From: Cellulophaga sp. HaHaR_3_176
Lineage (GTDB): Bacteria; Bacteroidota; Bacteroidia; Flavobacteriales; Flavobacteriaceae
Length of the DNA: 64,000 nt
Direction: 5' to 3'
Assembly (NCBI RefSeq): GCF_019021925.1
Contig: NZ_CP058990.1
Coordinates: 1,418,001-1,482,000 of the forward strand
Shown piece by piece: positions 43,384 through 52,656 of this stretch. Position 1 is the first letter of the stretch; each line of letters starts with the position of its first letter. The translations under genes and the position numbers were made by a program. The notes beneath the pieces were generated by a model that saw nothing but the letters and a program-made list of their open reading frames with translations, searched no databases and was not told the origin of the DNA.

Positions 43384-44889
43384 TTACGATTTCGAGTAGC
43401 GGTTTGGAGCTAATATATTATTTGGGTCTAACTTACTTTTTATTTTAAATGCAATAGTATCTTCCCAGTTCAATTTATTGAGGTATTCTTTCTGAAAAAT
43501 AGTTGGTAATCGATATGGGTATGCTCCTATTTCTAAAGAAAAATCTAACAAACATTTGTATAAATCATGGGCATTATCAACATCTTTTTTTTCTGTTTTT
43601 TCAAACAATATAGGTATTGTCGATGCTATTATATTTTCATTTTGAATGGTTAAAGTTATCATAGGTTCTAAATTAAACCTTTTAAATATCTTATAAATAC
43701 CCGTAATATACTTATTTAAAATATCCACTTTAAAAGGTATTACTGGAGCAAACCATATAATACCAATATTGTCTTTTAAAGGATTATAATTTTTATGCTC
43801 ATCAGCAATATCAGATAATGAATAAATTAAATTTAGTGGATACCTAGACGGTTTACCTTTTAAAATAGAAAAACCTTCATTTATTTTTTTCAAATCTTCA
43901 GAATCTATAAACAATTTACCTAACCAACTTTTGTTTACAATTATATTGTTTGAGGATATAAAGCGCTTTTTTGAACCAATACCTTTTAATGCTTTTTTTA
44001 TATCTTGTTTAACAGCAAATCTAATAGATTTAGGCCCATAAATAGCGCCCATTACTGTCCAATCTTCTAAACGGTGTTTCTCCTTTAATTTTATAATTTT
44101 ATCTTCTGAGCAATATCCTTGTTCTTCTACAAGGTAATTGCTTTTCATAGCCAACATTCTTCGCGTATTCATAAGATTTATACCAGAAAGAAATTCTTTA
44201 TACGTTTCTTTTATGGTCTTTAACCTTAATAAGCATTCGTCGATATCTTTATTAGAAACCGATAATGTAAACATAACAATAGTATCAGGCGTACGCTCTA
44301 ATTTTATAGTCATTTCATAAACCACACCAAAATTAGATTGAAAAAATATAAAATCAAAATTAGCTCCAACACCCCATTTGTGATGTTTATCTAGATGAGA
44401 TAAACCCAATTGAGCAAATGGAGATTCATAAGTACTACCATTAGGTAAAATTGCTTTCAAACAGCGAACTGATGCTACATGATCATGAATTGGTGTTATT
44501 CCAAATCCTCTTTCTAAAGCATTACCCATAATATTTCCTTCTGGTCCTGCTCCTGTTACGGGAACCATAAACTTGAAATTGTTAGCTTTTAAAAAATCAT
44601 ATAATTTCCCTTGTGTTAAACCTGGTCCAAAAGTCAATAAACCTTCTTCCTCATCAAATTTAATTACAGCAGGCATTTTTGATAGGTTCATTACAATCTG
44701 AGTTTCATCATCAGAAGGAAAACTACTTCCATAACCCCAATTATTACCTGATGAAACTGGGTAAAAACTACATTTATTTACATTGCAGTAATTTATAACC
44801 TCTTTTATTTCATCCGTATTTTGGGGATAAACAATATTTTTATTTTCAGATAAATTATCTAAGCATCTTGTTATTTTTAGTTTATGCAT
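43384..44889 (-). CDS. VAO/PCMH-type FAD-dependent oxidoreductase
   Basis: 501 residues. The FAD-binding PCMH domain covers ~15-215: VYPQNTDEIKEVINYC, PVSSGNNWGYGSSF, GPGLTQGKLYDFLKANNF, then GAGPEGNIMGNALERGFGI. The C-terminal cap has the substrate pocket, and the tail LDPNNILAPNRYS is typical of the vanillyl-alcohol oxidase/4-cresol dehydrogenase family. The likely reaction is oxidation of a phenol- or alcohol-type substrate. Its start overlaps the stop of the FeeM-like acyltransferase by 8 bp, so the two are co-translated and the oxidase may act on an N-acyl amino acid. Confidence 0.85.
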   Translation of the reverse strand: MHKLKITRCLDNLSENKNIVYPQNTDEIKEVINYCNVNKCSFYPVSSGNNWGYGSSFPSDDETQIVMNLSKMPAVIKFDEEEGLLTFGPGLTQGKLYDFLKANNFKFMVPVTGAGPEGNIMGNALERGFGITPIHDHVASVRCLKAILPNGSTYESPFAQLGLSHLDKHHKWGVGANFDFIFFQSNFGVVYEMTIKLERTPDTIVMFTLSVSNKDIDECLLRLKTIKETYKEFLSGINLMNTRRMLAMKSNYLVEEQGYCSEDKIIKLKEKHRLEDWTVMGAIYGPKSIRFAVKQDIKKALKGIGSKKRFISSNNIIVNKSWLGKLFIDSEDLKKINEGFSILKGKPSRYPLNLIYSLSDIADEHKNYNPLKDNIGIIWFAPVIPFKVDILNKYITGIYKIFKRFNLEPMITLTIQNENIIASTIPILFEKTEKKDVDNAHDLYKCLLDFSLEIGAYPYRLPTIFQKEYLNKLNWEDTIAFKIKSKLDPNNILAPNRYSKS

Positions 44890-45460
44890 TGTAATACTTA
44901 TAAATCGTTTGTCTGAATAAATTTGGAAAGTTTTCTGAATTTATTAAATCTAAGTTGCAATACATTAATTGAGCAGGAGCTTCTGAGAGTTTTTCGTAAT
45001 CTTTTTCAACACCCAGTTTTGTACAATTAAAGAAATTCTCGTAAAAGTTGCAGGATTTTGGATTTACAGAGAGAATTACGTTTGTGACTCCTCTTTTTAA
45101 ACTTTCTGAACTAAGAAGTGAAAGTAAATTGAGTAAATCATCATATCTTGGTATTTTTCTGCAATCGGCTAAAAGACAAACTTCAGCAACGTATTTTTTT
45201 GCTTTAAGTAATTCTGATATTTCCTCTTCATATATATCTGAGCTAGGTAATTCTTCTTTTTTTGAACTAATAATTGCTGAACATGTTATAATTGGATCTA
45301 CCCCGTTTTTACCATAAGCTCTAATAAAACTATATTTTTTTACTCGATTTATATGAGTAAAATCACCTTTATCTATTAATTTTTTAGAATGATATGCATT
45401 TTGAATGAGAGTATCGGTTGATTTATACTCCTCATCTGTTAAAACTATTTTGAACTCCAT
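44882..45460 (-). CDS. FeeM-like N-acyl amino acid synthase (GNAT/autoinducer-synthase fold)
   Basis: 192 residues with no signal peptide. The fold resembles long-chain N-acyl amino acid synthases: VAEVCLLADCRKIPRYDD is the strand-helix after the catalytic pocket, then SLKRGVTNVILSVNPKSC, NFYENFFNCTKLGVEKDY and the ending PAQLMYCNLDL. These match the FeeM/GNAT pattern (SRLAV..RR, NP..FYE..GF). Such enzymes transfer a long acyl chain from ACP to an amino acid. The 8-bp overlap with the downstream VAO-type flavoprotein indicates one pathway. Acyl donor and amino acid cannot be read from the sequence. Confidence 0.68.
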   Translation of the reverse strand: MEFKIVLTDEEYKSTDTLIQNAYHSKKLIDKGDFTHINRVKKYSFIRAYGKNGVDPIITCSAIISSKKEELPSSDIYEEEISELLKAKKYVAEVCLLADCRKIPRYDDLLNLLSLLSSESLKRGVTNVILSVNPKSCNFYENFFNCTKLGVEKDYEKLSEAPAQLMYCNLDLINSENFPNLFRQTIYKYYNA

Positions 45461-45799
45461 TTAATACCGGTTTATTAGGTTGATTATAACTTAGGTTTCA
45501 ATTAACAGTTCATTTTTAATCTATCGTAAATTAATTATTATGTTTTTATTTATTGAATAAAGTAGGTTGATGCTTTATCTTAAAATAGAAACATATAGAT
45601 TTTTTTTAACAAAAAGCTGATAAATACATCTTATAAAAAAGGTATAGCATACAGATATCAAGGGCTTCCGTCTAGAACGTCACCATTATATAAGTAGGAT
45701 TTTAATTATAATATGTAAGGGAATACTGCTAATTTATAATAAAAATATTGCTTACAGTAATCTCTACAAGTAAAATTTTAAATCTTTTTTTTAATACAA
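45461..45799. other. Gene-free stretch upstream of the FeeM-like gene
   Basis: About 340 bp, AT-rich with one slightly GC-richer patch (near 45660-45690). It must hold the promoter of the FeeM/VAO pair. No ORF, RNA or palindrome of note was recognised. Confidence 0.3.
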
Positions 45800-45827
45800 A
45801 AAGCCACTCTTTATAAAGAGTGGCTTT
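45800..45827. terminator. Terminator after the adenosine deaminase gene
   Basis: AAAGCCACTCTTTA / TAAAGAGTGGCTTT forms a perfect 28-bp palindrome 49 bp past the add stop, followed by a short T run on the reverse strand. Confidence 0.8.
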
Positions 45828-45876
45828 AGTTATAAATTTTAATAGTTTTAATGTTTAAAAACAGACCTTTATTAAG

Positions 45877-46902
45877 TTAAATAACTAACGAATTAAAATA
45901 GTTTTTCACAGTTTTAATATGCTTTTTCTTTTCATCATCAGATAACCAACTAGCCTCAAATGCATTGATTGCCAATTGCATAATTTGTTCAGTACTCAAA
46001 TTTAATGCTTTAGCAGTTTCATAATAATTTTCACTCATATAACCACCAAAATAAGCAGGGTCATCGGAATGTATAGTAGCTAATATTCCTTTTTCTAACA
46101 TTTTTAAAACAGGGTGATCTTCCATTTTTTGTATCACCTTTAGTTCTACATTACTTAGTGGGCATAAGGTTAAAGGAATTTTTTCATCTAATAACCTTTG
46201 CACTAAAGCTTCATCATCTAAACAACGATTACCATGATCTATACGCACAACTTTCAATAAATCAAGAGCCTCCCAAATATAACTCGATGGTCCTTCTTCA
46301 CCAGCATGAGCTACTAACTTATAGCCCTGCTCTGACGATGCTTTAAAAACTTTTTCAAACTTACTCGGTGGGTTTCCTACTTCAGAAGAGTCTAACCCGA
46401 CTCCATCAATCCAATTTTTAAAAGGCAATGAAGCTTCTAAGGTTTTAAATGCTGAATCTTCACTTAAATGACGTAAATACGACATGATTAATTTATATGA
46501 AATACCTAACTCCTGCTTCCCTTTTTCAAGTGCTTTATAAATACCATTAATAACCACATCAAAACCAACACCTCTATCTGTGTGAGTTTGTGGATCAAAG
46601 AAAATTTCAACATGTACAACATTCTCACTATGTACTTTTGTTAAATAAGCCCATGTTAAATCAAAAAAATCTTGCTCATTAATTAATACTTGAGCACCTA
46701 TATAATAAATGTCTAAAAACTCTTGAAGGTTATTAAATTTATATGCTTTTTTCAGCGATTCAATAGAGTCGTAAGCTAAAGGTATATTATTTCTATTAGC
46801 TATTTCAAACATAAGTTCGGGTTCAAAACTACCCTCAATATGCAAGTGAAGCTCTGCTTTAGGTATGCCTTGAATTATTTCTTTTAAGTTTGATGACTTC
46901 AT
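45877..46902 (-). CDS. add: Adenosine deaminase
   Basis: 341 residues. Zinc ligands HLH (His19, His21) in KAELHLHIEGS, the third His and catalytic Glu in LVAHAGEEGPSSY, a second active-site motif RIDHGNRC, and zinc-binding Asp in ATIHSDDPAYFGGYM. It converts adenosine to inosine in the cytosol for purine salvage. A terminator follows. It is separated by 82 bp from the DUF6500 gene upstream on the same strand and may be transcribed with it. Confidence 0.93.
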   Translation of the reverse strand: MKSSNLKEIIQGIPKAELHLHIEGSFEPELMFEIANRNNIPLAYDSIESLKKAYKFNNLQEFLDIYYIGAQVLINEQDFFDLTWAYLTKVHSENVVHVEIFFDPQTHTDRGVGFDVVINGIYKALEKGKQELGISYKLIMSYLRHLSEDSAFKTLEASLPFKNWIDGVGLDSSEVGNPPSKFEKVFKASSEQGYKLVAHAGEEGPSSYIWEALDLLKVVRIDHGNRCLDDEALVQRLLDEKIPLTLCPLSNVELKVIQKMEDHPVLKMLEKGILATIHSDDPAYFGGYMSENYYETAKALNLSTEQIMQLAINAFEASWLSDDEKKKHIKTVKNYFNSLVI

Positions 46903-46984
46903 AAAGTTGATTTTTAAATTTTCGTGATGAATATTCTAAATAATTTTTAAACGTGTAATTTCAAAAATAGATGAATAGTTTTAA

Positions 46985-47206
46985 TTATTGTAATTCAGTT
47001 TTAACAATATCTCGAATTTTAACAGCTTTTTCAAAATGATCAAATTTATGTGTCTGTATCCACCATTTAGCAACTTCCATTAATACTTTAGGATTGTCAT
47101 TTTTATTTGCAAAAAAAGCATAAAAAGATAGTCCTACATTAATTCCTTTTGTTTCAATCTTTTCATTACAAATTTTGATGATTTTTTGACTGATAGCTTC
47201 ATTCAT
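46985..47206 (-). CDS. Small DUF6500-family protein
   Basis: 73 residues without signal peptide or membrane helix. GINVGLSFYAFFANKNDNPKV followed by WWIQTHKFDHFEKAVKI is the DUF6500 pattern, a small helical cytosolic protein. Function unknown. It lies between the adenosine deaminase and a small membrane protein, all on the same strand. Confidence 0.75.
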   Translation of the reverse strand: MNEAISQKIIKICNEKIETKGINVGLSFYAFFANKNDNPKVLMEVAKWWIQTHKFDHFEKAVKIRDIVKTELQ

Positions 47207-47271
47207 ATTAAATACTTAAAATAATTCGTTACTACACCCCTACTATGGTTTCTTAAAAATTTATTTGCTGC

Positions 47272-47556
47272 CTAATTTTGTTTCTGGTAATAGCTAAGCA
47301 TAAATTTTCCGAACATAAAATATAAAACAAGTACAGTAATACCGCCTATTAAAAATCCATTATGCAATACCTCTTTATAATCGTATTTTATGTACAATAA
47401 TACAAGAGAAAGAATAAACTGGAGAATAGCGTACGCTATATTTCCTTTTGGGCTATAACCAAATAAACCAAGAAAATGAGTTTTAGTTAGTCCGAAAATA
47501 AGGTGAGGCATTGCATTTACTATCAATGCACCAATTATGAAATCTATACTATTCAT
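47272..47556 (-). CDS. Small four-helix membrane protein
   Basis: 94 residues. Hydrophobic segments at ~4-24, ~38-55 and ~66-88 suggest three or four helices, with the conserved-looking GLTKTHFLGLFGYSPKGNI loop between the first two. I do not recognise the family. It is 65 bp upstream of the DUF6500 gene on the same strand. Confidence 0.7.
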   Translation of the reverse strand: MNSIDFIIGALIVNAMPHLIFGLTKTHFLGLFGYSPKGNIAYAILQFILSLVLLYIKYDYKEVLHNGFLIGGITVLVLYFMFGKFMLSYYQKQN

Positions 47557-47798
47557 AAATTAAAACTCTTTTAAAAGTTAATAATTAATTTTACATTAAA
47601 ACTACCTATTTCAGATTCATTAATCCTTTATTTAATTAAAGGATTATATTTTGAAGACACCTCTTTCAAATATATAAATTTTAAGTCCTACATTGATAAT
47701 GGCAATTCAAACACTTAAATTTGAATAAATTGATTTAGTTTTGAGTTAAAACTAACATCTAATTACATATTAAAACCTATAACTTTTAATCTTATAAC

Positions 47799-49601
47799 AT
47801 GAAAAAAAATCTTTGTTTACGTATTTCAGCATCATTTATGCTTGCTTTCTTACTTTTTTCCTCTTGTAAAGAGGCTCCAAAACAAGTACTTGATCAATCA
47901 GAAGAAATAAACCAATGGTTTGACGTTAAATATGAAGAGTTGTTACAAATGAGCCCTATACACCTTAGTGCTCTAGGTAGAAAAGATCAGAACGATAAAA
48001 TTGATGATATGAGTAAAGGTGCTGATGATAAAAAATTATCATGGTATACCGAAAGTGTAAATCAATTAAAAGAAAAGTTCAATTATGAAAATCTAAATGA
48101 GTCTGATAAAGCTTCTTATGATTTATGGGTATATCAATATGAAATACTAAAAGAAGGCATGACGTATAGAGATTTAGGTTATGTATTTGATCAAATGCGA
48201 GGTTTACATTCTGGTTTACCAAGTAGTATCATCAACTATCATAAAGTAGATAGTATTGCTGATGTAAATGCATATATATCTAGAATACAAGAAATGGGTC
48301 GCGCTATAAATCAATTGACTGACAATGCTAAAGAACAAGCTGCTTTAGGAATTTTACCTCCTAAATTTGCTTTTGAAACCGTTATTAAGCAAACAAAAGG
48401 CTTGGTAAATGGCACACCTGTATTAAATGATATGACGGGTAAAATTGATGCTCTTTTAGCTACTGAAGTTATAACTACAGAAGAAGCTGCCTCTCTTAAA
48501 GAAGAATCAGAGAAGGCTATTGCTACTCATTTTAAGCCTGCTTATGAAAACTTGTTAACTTGGTTAGAAACTGAAATAAATAATGCAGAAGCTGCACCTA
48601 CAGGTGTTAGCAGACACCCTAATGGTGATAATTTTTATAATTATCAATTAAAAGTTTTTACAACCTCTAACTTGAAGGCCGATGAAATTCATGAAATTGG
48701 TTTAAAAGAAGTAGCTAGAATTAAACAAGAGATGTTGGCTATTAAAGAAAAAGTTGGTTTTGATGGAGACTTAGATGCTTTTTTTGAATTTGTAAATACT
48801 GATAAAGAATTTTATTTTCCGAATACAGACGAAGGCAGACAGGCATACTTAGATGAGTCTACAAAGTATTTAGATGATTTAACAAAAAAACTACCAGATT
48901 ATTTTGGTATACTACCTAAAGCAGAATTAGTAGTAAAACGTGTAGAAGCTTTTAGAGAGCAAGATGGTGCTCCACAACATTATATGAGAGGTACACCAGA
49001 TGGCTCAAGACCTGGTGCTTATTACGTGCATTTATCAGATATGAATGCAATGCCAAAATCGACTATGGAAGGCGTTGCTTACCATGAAGGAAACCCTGGA
49101 CATCACATGCAAATTTCAATTGCTCAAGAATTAGCCTCTGTACCTAAGTTTAGAACGCAAGCAGGTTTTAGTGTATATAGCGAAGGTTGGGCATTATATT
49201 CTGAAATTTTAGCGAAAGAAATGGGCGGATACCAAAACCCTTATTATGATTTTGGTCGCTTGGTAAATGAAATCTGGAGAGCTATTAGATTAGTGGTTGA
49301 TACAGGTTTACATGCTAAAGGTTGGACAGAAGCTGATGCTATAAAGTATTTTTCAGAAAACTCTTCTATATCAGAAGGAGCTATTAAGGCTGAAGTACAA
49401 CGTTATATGGTAATGCCTGGCCAAGCAACATCTTACAAAACAGGAATGCTTAAAATTCAAGAATTACGTAAAAAAGCAGAAACAGAATTGGGAGATGCTT
49501 TTGATATTAAAGGTTTTCATGATACCGTACTTGGTGGTGGTGCTTTACCATTAGAGTTGCTAGAACGTAGAGTTATAAATTGGATTAACACTCAAAAATA
49601 G
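47799..49601 (+). CDS. DUF885-family lipoprotein hydrolase
   Basis: 600 residues with a lipobox (LFSSC, Cys ~23). DUF885 proteins are gluzincin-like metallopeptidases: GVAYHEGNPGHHMQISIA (~425-442) is the His/Glu zinc site, and FSVYSEGWALYSEIL carries the downstream Glu ligand. Other family landmarks are MPGQATSYKTGMLKIQELR and the C-terminal GGGALPLELLERRV. It probably digests peptides in the envelope. Monocistronic, with its own terminator. Confidence 0.9.
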   Translation: MKKNLCLRISASFMLAFLLFSSCKEAPKQVLDQSEEINQWFDVKYEELLQMSPIHLSALGRKDQNDKIDDMSKGADDKKLSWYTESVNQLKEKFNYENLNESDKASYDLWVYQYEILKEGMTYRDLGYVFDQMRGLHSGLPSSIINYHKVDSIADVNAYISRIQEMGRAINQLTDNAKEQAALGILPPKFAFETVIKQTKGLVNGTPVLNDMTGKIDALLATEVITTEEAASLKEESEKAIATHFKPAYENLLTWLETEINNAEAAPTGVSRHPNGDNFYNYQLKVFTTSNLKADEIHEIGLKEVARIKQEMLAIKEKVGFDGDLDAFFEFVNTDKEFYFPNTDEGRQAYLDESTKYLDDLTKKLPDYFGILPKAELVVKRVEAFREQDGAPQHYMRGTPDGSRPGAYYVHLSDMNAMPKSTMEGVAYHEGNPGHHMQISIAQELASVPKFRTQAGFSVYSEGWALYSEILAKEMGGYQNPYYDFGRLVNEIWRAIRLVVDTGLHAKGWTEADAIKYFSENSSISEGAIKAEVQRYMVMPGQATSYKTGMLKIQELRKKAETELGDAFDIKGFHDTVLGGGALPLELLERRVINWINTQK

Positions 49602-49628
49602 AGTAGTTTAAAATAAAAAGTTTTTATT

Positions 49629-49676
49629 AATAAACCGATTTTGATTAGGTATTCCCCTAAACTAAATCGGTTTATT
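49629..49676 (+). terminator. Terminator of the DUF885 gene
   Basis: Nested hairpin: outer arms AATAAACCGATTT / AAATCGGTTTATT, inner TTAGG / CCTAA, then a T-rich run. It also separates the convergent PH-domain gene. Confidence 0.78.
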
Positions 49677-49717
49677 GTTTTTATTTATAAAGGGCTGTAA
49701 AGGCACTAGTACTATAG

Positions 49718-50095
49718 CTACATCACTTTTGTTGCTAAATACTTCTGAACTTCATAAACATCAATACTTTTATTAAATTTTTTACTTACAGAAGGTAGGT
49801 TTTCACTTGAAATCCAAATTTTAAGCTCCGCATCTAAATCAAACGTACCAGATGTTTCTAAAGAAAACCTTGATATGCTTTTATAAGGCATAGATTTGTA
49901 TTCGATTTTACTACCTGTTATGCCTTGAATATCAATTAAAATTAAACGCTTATTCGTAAACACAAAAGTATCTCGTAATAATTTAAAACCTAATTCTATT
50001 TCTTCACTTTCAATTAATAATCTCCCGTATTTTTCATTAAGCTTTTCTAACGAAACTTCACTTGCATTCCCTAATAATTTATTTAGTAACCCCAT
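49718..50095 (-). CDS. Bacterial PH-domain (bPH, YokE-like) protein
   Basis: 125 residues from ATG 50095 (MGLLNKLLGNASEV); the frame to 50143 adds an unlikely N-terminus. Residues ~35-125 form a bacterial PH domain: ELGFKLLRDTFVFTNKRLILID, then YKSMPYKSISRFSLET. No signal or membrane segment. Function unknown; bPH domains usually mediate protein contacts. The small membrane gene upstream is on the same strand, 100 bp away. Confidence 0.85.
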   Translation of the reverse strand: MGLLNKLLGNASEVSLEKLNEKYGRLLIESEEIELGFKLLRDTFVFTNKRLILIDIQGITGSKIEYKSMPYKSISRFSLETSGTFDLDAELKIWISSENLPSVSKKFNKSIDVYEVQKYLATKVM

Positions 50096-50197
50096 AGCTT
50101 TTTTTAAAATTAATGTATAAAAATAAACATTTTTATCATTCAAGTTTTTTTAAAATACAACTCTTAAATACTTATTTAAATAAGGGGATTTTAAAAA

Positions 50198-50362
50198 TTA
50201 TTTAATAAGTTTAAAACCTTTAATAGCCAATATTATTCCTAATATTAAACTAGAAATACCCATTAAATAATATCCTAAAAACACAATCGAAATACCGATT
50301 ATAAAGGTAATTGTTCCTAAAGCAGCAAACATTTTTACATTATCTAATTCTTTTTCATTCAT
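50198..50362 (-). CDS. 54-residue two-helix membrane protein
   Basis: A short gene, reading MNEKELDNVKMFAALG followed by hydrophobic stretches (TITFIIGISIVFLGYYLMG, SSLILGIILAIKG) and the basic tail FKLIK. The strong alternation of polar N-terminus and two helices, an ATG start and a stop at 50198 support a real protein. It sits between the PH-domain gene and the PLD-like gene, all on one strand. No family recognised. Confidence 0.6.
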   Translation of the reverse strand: MNEKELDNVKMFAALGTITFIIGISIVFLGYYLMGISSLILGIILAIKGFKLIK

Positions 50363-50432
50363 TTTACTATATTTTTAAATAACTGAACCTTAACCATATA
50401 AGGTTTCAATAATTACAATTCAAAATCTTATT

Positions 50433-51191
50433 TTAGTTTATCGGTTCTCTATACAATTGTTTTCCTAAAGCTTGAATATGTCTATCAGATAGCTGCAAAT
50501 GATTCATTTGACATATTTCTTCTCTTATTTTTTTAATAGCTTTTTCATCTTCAGTCCTTACTCTAGTTTCATAATTATGGTTTGTATTAACAGAGCTGTT
50601 ATTTAATGAACTTAAATAAGCAATTTGATCATCAATTAAATAAATTTTGTCATGCATAAAAGTGTTACTTTTTTCATTTTTATTTGACGACATATAAACT
50701 TTAAAAGGAAATAGTTGTGAATACCAATAAGAATAAACCTTCGTAAACCTTATCTTGTTTTTGTACTGTTTTACTAATGAGAATACTAATAAAATTGGTG
50801 TTAATCCAAAAGCTACTTTTATATCTTGTAAGTAGTAAGCAAAACCAATTAAAATGGCTATTAAACCGAACCCTACATATGACAAAAATTTAGAAATTTC
50901 GATCCATTTTTTTCGTTTTTCAACAGCTTCATCATCTATCTTTCTATTTTGTAGAATTAACTTATGAATATTTTGATTTGAACTATGGTGAAAATTTTTA
51001 ATATTATCAGTAGTGATCAATTCAACTTCAATATTTCTTTTTCGAAATTTTAATAATTCAGTAATTAATAAAGGAGATAAATAAGGTGATATGATTCTTA
51101 TTGTTTTTTTTGCATTACGTATATCATTCAAAAGTTTTTCTCCTGCATCACTCTCCAAATAAATATCACAATTTGAAACACTGTATAACAT
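50433..51191 (-). CDS. Membrane protein with one PLD-like HKD motif
   Basis: 252 residues. The N-terminal part resembles the first half of a phospholipase D fold (IRNAKKTIRIISPYLSPLLI). Two helices at ~100-118 and ~124-140 interrupt it. The single HKD motif is HDKIYLIDDQIAYLSSLNNSS (~190-206). PLD enzymes need two HKD motifs, so it must dimerise if active, as the single-motif nuclease Nuc does. It could be a membrane-tethered nuclease or phospholipase. The 54-residue gene follows it on the same strand. Confidence 0.75.
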   Translation of the reverse strand: MLYSVSNCDIYLESDAGEKLLNDIRNAKKTIRIISPYLSPLLITELLKFRKRNIEVELITTDNIKNFHHSSNQNIHKLILQNRKIDDEAVEKRKKWIEISKFLSYVGFGLIAILIGFAYYLQDIKVAFGLTPILLVFSLVKQYKNKIRFTKVYSYWYSQLFPFKVYMSSNKNEKSNTFMHDKIYLIDDQIAYLSSLNNSSVNTNHNYETRVRTEDEKAIKKIREEICQMNHLQLSDRHIQALGKQLYREPIN

Positions 51192-51450
51192 ACTTATAAA
51201 TTTTGTTTATAACTTGTCCTTTTCATGAGCTTATTTAAACTTATAAACCCTCATTTTCAGACTTTTAAAAAATAATTATACCTCTATAAATTTTAATTTT
51301 TATAGGTTCAGATAATTCTATTTAAAATGCTTTTAAAATTAAAAAGATGTAAGATAAGTATTACATTTGTAATATGTATAATTATGGAGATAATAATCGA
51401 AATTATTAAGCAATTGTAAACAAACTATAAATAATATTTTACAGTTGATA
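51192..51450. other. Intergenic region upstream of the PLD-like gene
   Basis: A 259-bp AT-rich gap. A forward TACATTTG (51362-51369) matches the -7 pattern but no gene follows it in that direction, so it may be chance. No ORF or operator recognised. Confidence 0.3.
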
Positions 51451-52599
51451 TTAATTATTTTCAATAATAAAAGTATAGGGTTCAAAAAAACTGCCATCTG
51501 TTTTTAAAAAATCGCCTTGTAATACTTCTTTTTTTATTGTTAAACTTACAATACCACTAATAGCTTCTGTTAGGCAAGTACCCTCTGCTACGTAATGTTT
51601 TACTTCTCCGTCAGCGTTAGCATTACAAGCATCAGGATATTTTTGTAAGCTTAATGCCGATGTTTTACCCGCCACACCAACATGCGCTTGAATTAAACCA
51701 TCAGATTTTTTATACATTTTATTATCAGTATTACCAACACAAGCAGGGTTAGCACCTTCTGCTGTAGTTGTTAAACTGATAGATGTACAACTGGAGCCAT
51801 TTATTTTAAGTGGCTTAGTACGCCAAATATTATGTGAACTTGCTGTCAATAAAACATTTACATTGTATTTAGATGCCAAATCAATCATACCTTGACTATC
51901 TACAAACGATTGATTTTTACCCATATCAATCCAAGGAAGATGGTTGATATGTATTATCCAATATCCTTTTTTATTTGCATCGGCATAAACAGCCTCTACC
52001 CATTTATAATTTTCACTACCAACAGCATATTGCGATTTTAAATACTTTTGCATAGCCAAAGGCTCCATATCGCTTTCTTGAAATGCAACTGACGTGCCTA
52101 CTACACGGACTTTTATATCTCTTTTTATAATATCATTAAACCATAAGTATGGATATTTACCTTCATAAGCGTAGCCTGAAAGTCTTCCTGTTGGCGGCAT
52201 AACAATACCACCTTTAGGGTAATTTAATGTATTAGCATAGGTCATTACATCACCATCTTGCTTTTTACTATCATGATCACCAGCTACAAAAAGTATCGGC
52301 GTATTATCTACTATTTTATTTGCTTTAGCTGACCATTTTTTTGCATTCTGAATATTATAATCAAAATTATCCTCAATACCATCATATGATAAATCCCCCA
52401 ACATCAGAATCAAATCATGAGAAGCTCCATTTTTGAGGCTCAACTCTGTAGCACCTACTGCACCCCATTTATCATCCCAATCCCCTCCTACTGCTATTTT
52501 TATAGCATCAGCGTTTTTAATAACACTCGGAGTGGTAGTCAGATTTTTTGTACTTGTACAAGCACTAAGCGAACAAAAAATTATTAAATATTTGAGCAT
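51451..52599 (-). CDS. Calcineurin-like metallophosphoesterase lipoprotein
   Basis: 382 residues from ATG 52599 (MLKYLIIFCSLSAC), which places the lipobox LSAC correctly; the upstream ATG at 52644 would precede it with polar residues. The binuclear metal motifs are GDWDDK, LMLGDLSYDG, FVAGDHDSKK, IHINHLPW and TASSHNIW, in family order. The enzyme hydrolyses phosphate esters in the envelope. It resembles purple acid phosphatase-like family members. Cysteines (SCTS, NPACVG, PDACNA, EGTC) suggest disulfides. It starts 57 bp past the stop of the anchored protein upstream. Confidence 0.85.
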   Translation of the reverse strand: MLKYLIIFCSLSACTSTKNLTTTPSVIKNADAIKIAVGGDWDDKWGAVGATELSLKNGASHDLILMLGDLSYDGIEDNFDYNIQNAKKWSAKANKIVDNTPILFVAGDHDSKKQDGDVMTYANTLNYPKGGIVMPPTGRLSGYAYEGKYPYLWFNDIIKRDIKVRVVGTSVAFQESDMEPLAMQKYLKSQYAVGSENYKWVEAVYADANKKGYWIIHINHLPWIDMGKNQSFVDSQGMIDLASKYNVNVLLTASSHNIWRTKPLKINGSSCTSISLTTTAEGANPACVGNTDNKMYKKSDGLIQAHVGVAGKTSALSLQKYPDACNANADGEVKHYVAEGTCLTEAISGIVSLTIKKEVLQGDFLKTDGSFFEPYTFIIENN

Positions 52600-52656
52600 A
52601 CTATATATTTTGTGTTTATAATTAAGTTTGCTGGTATAGTTCAATTTTAATTCGAC

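Noticed and set aside
51362..51369. Forward promoter TACATTTG
   Set aside because: No gene lies downstream in that direction, and no -33 element is visible; likely chance in AT-rich DNA.
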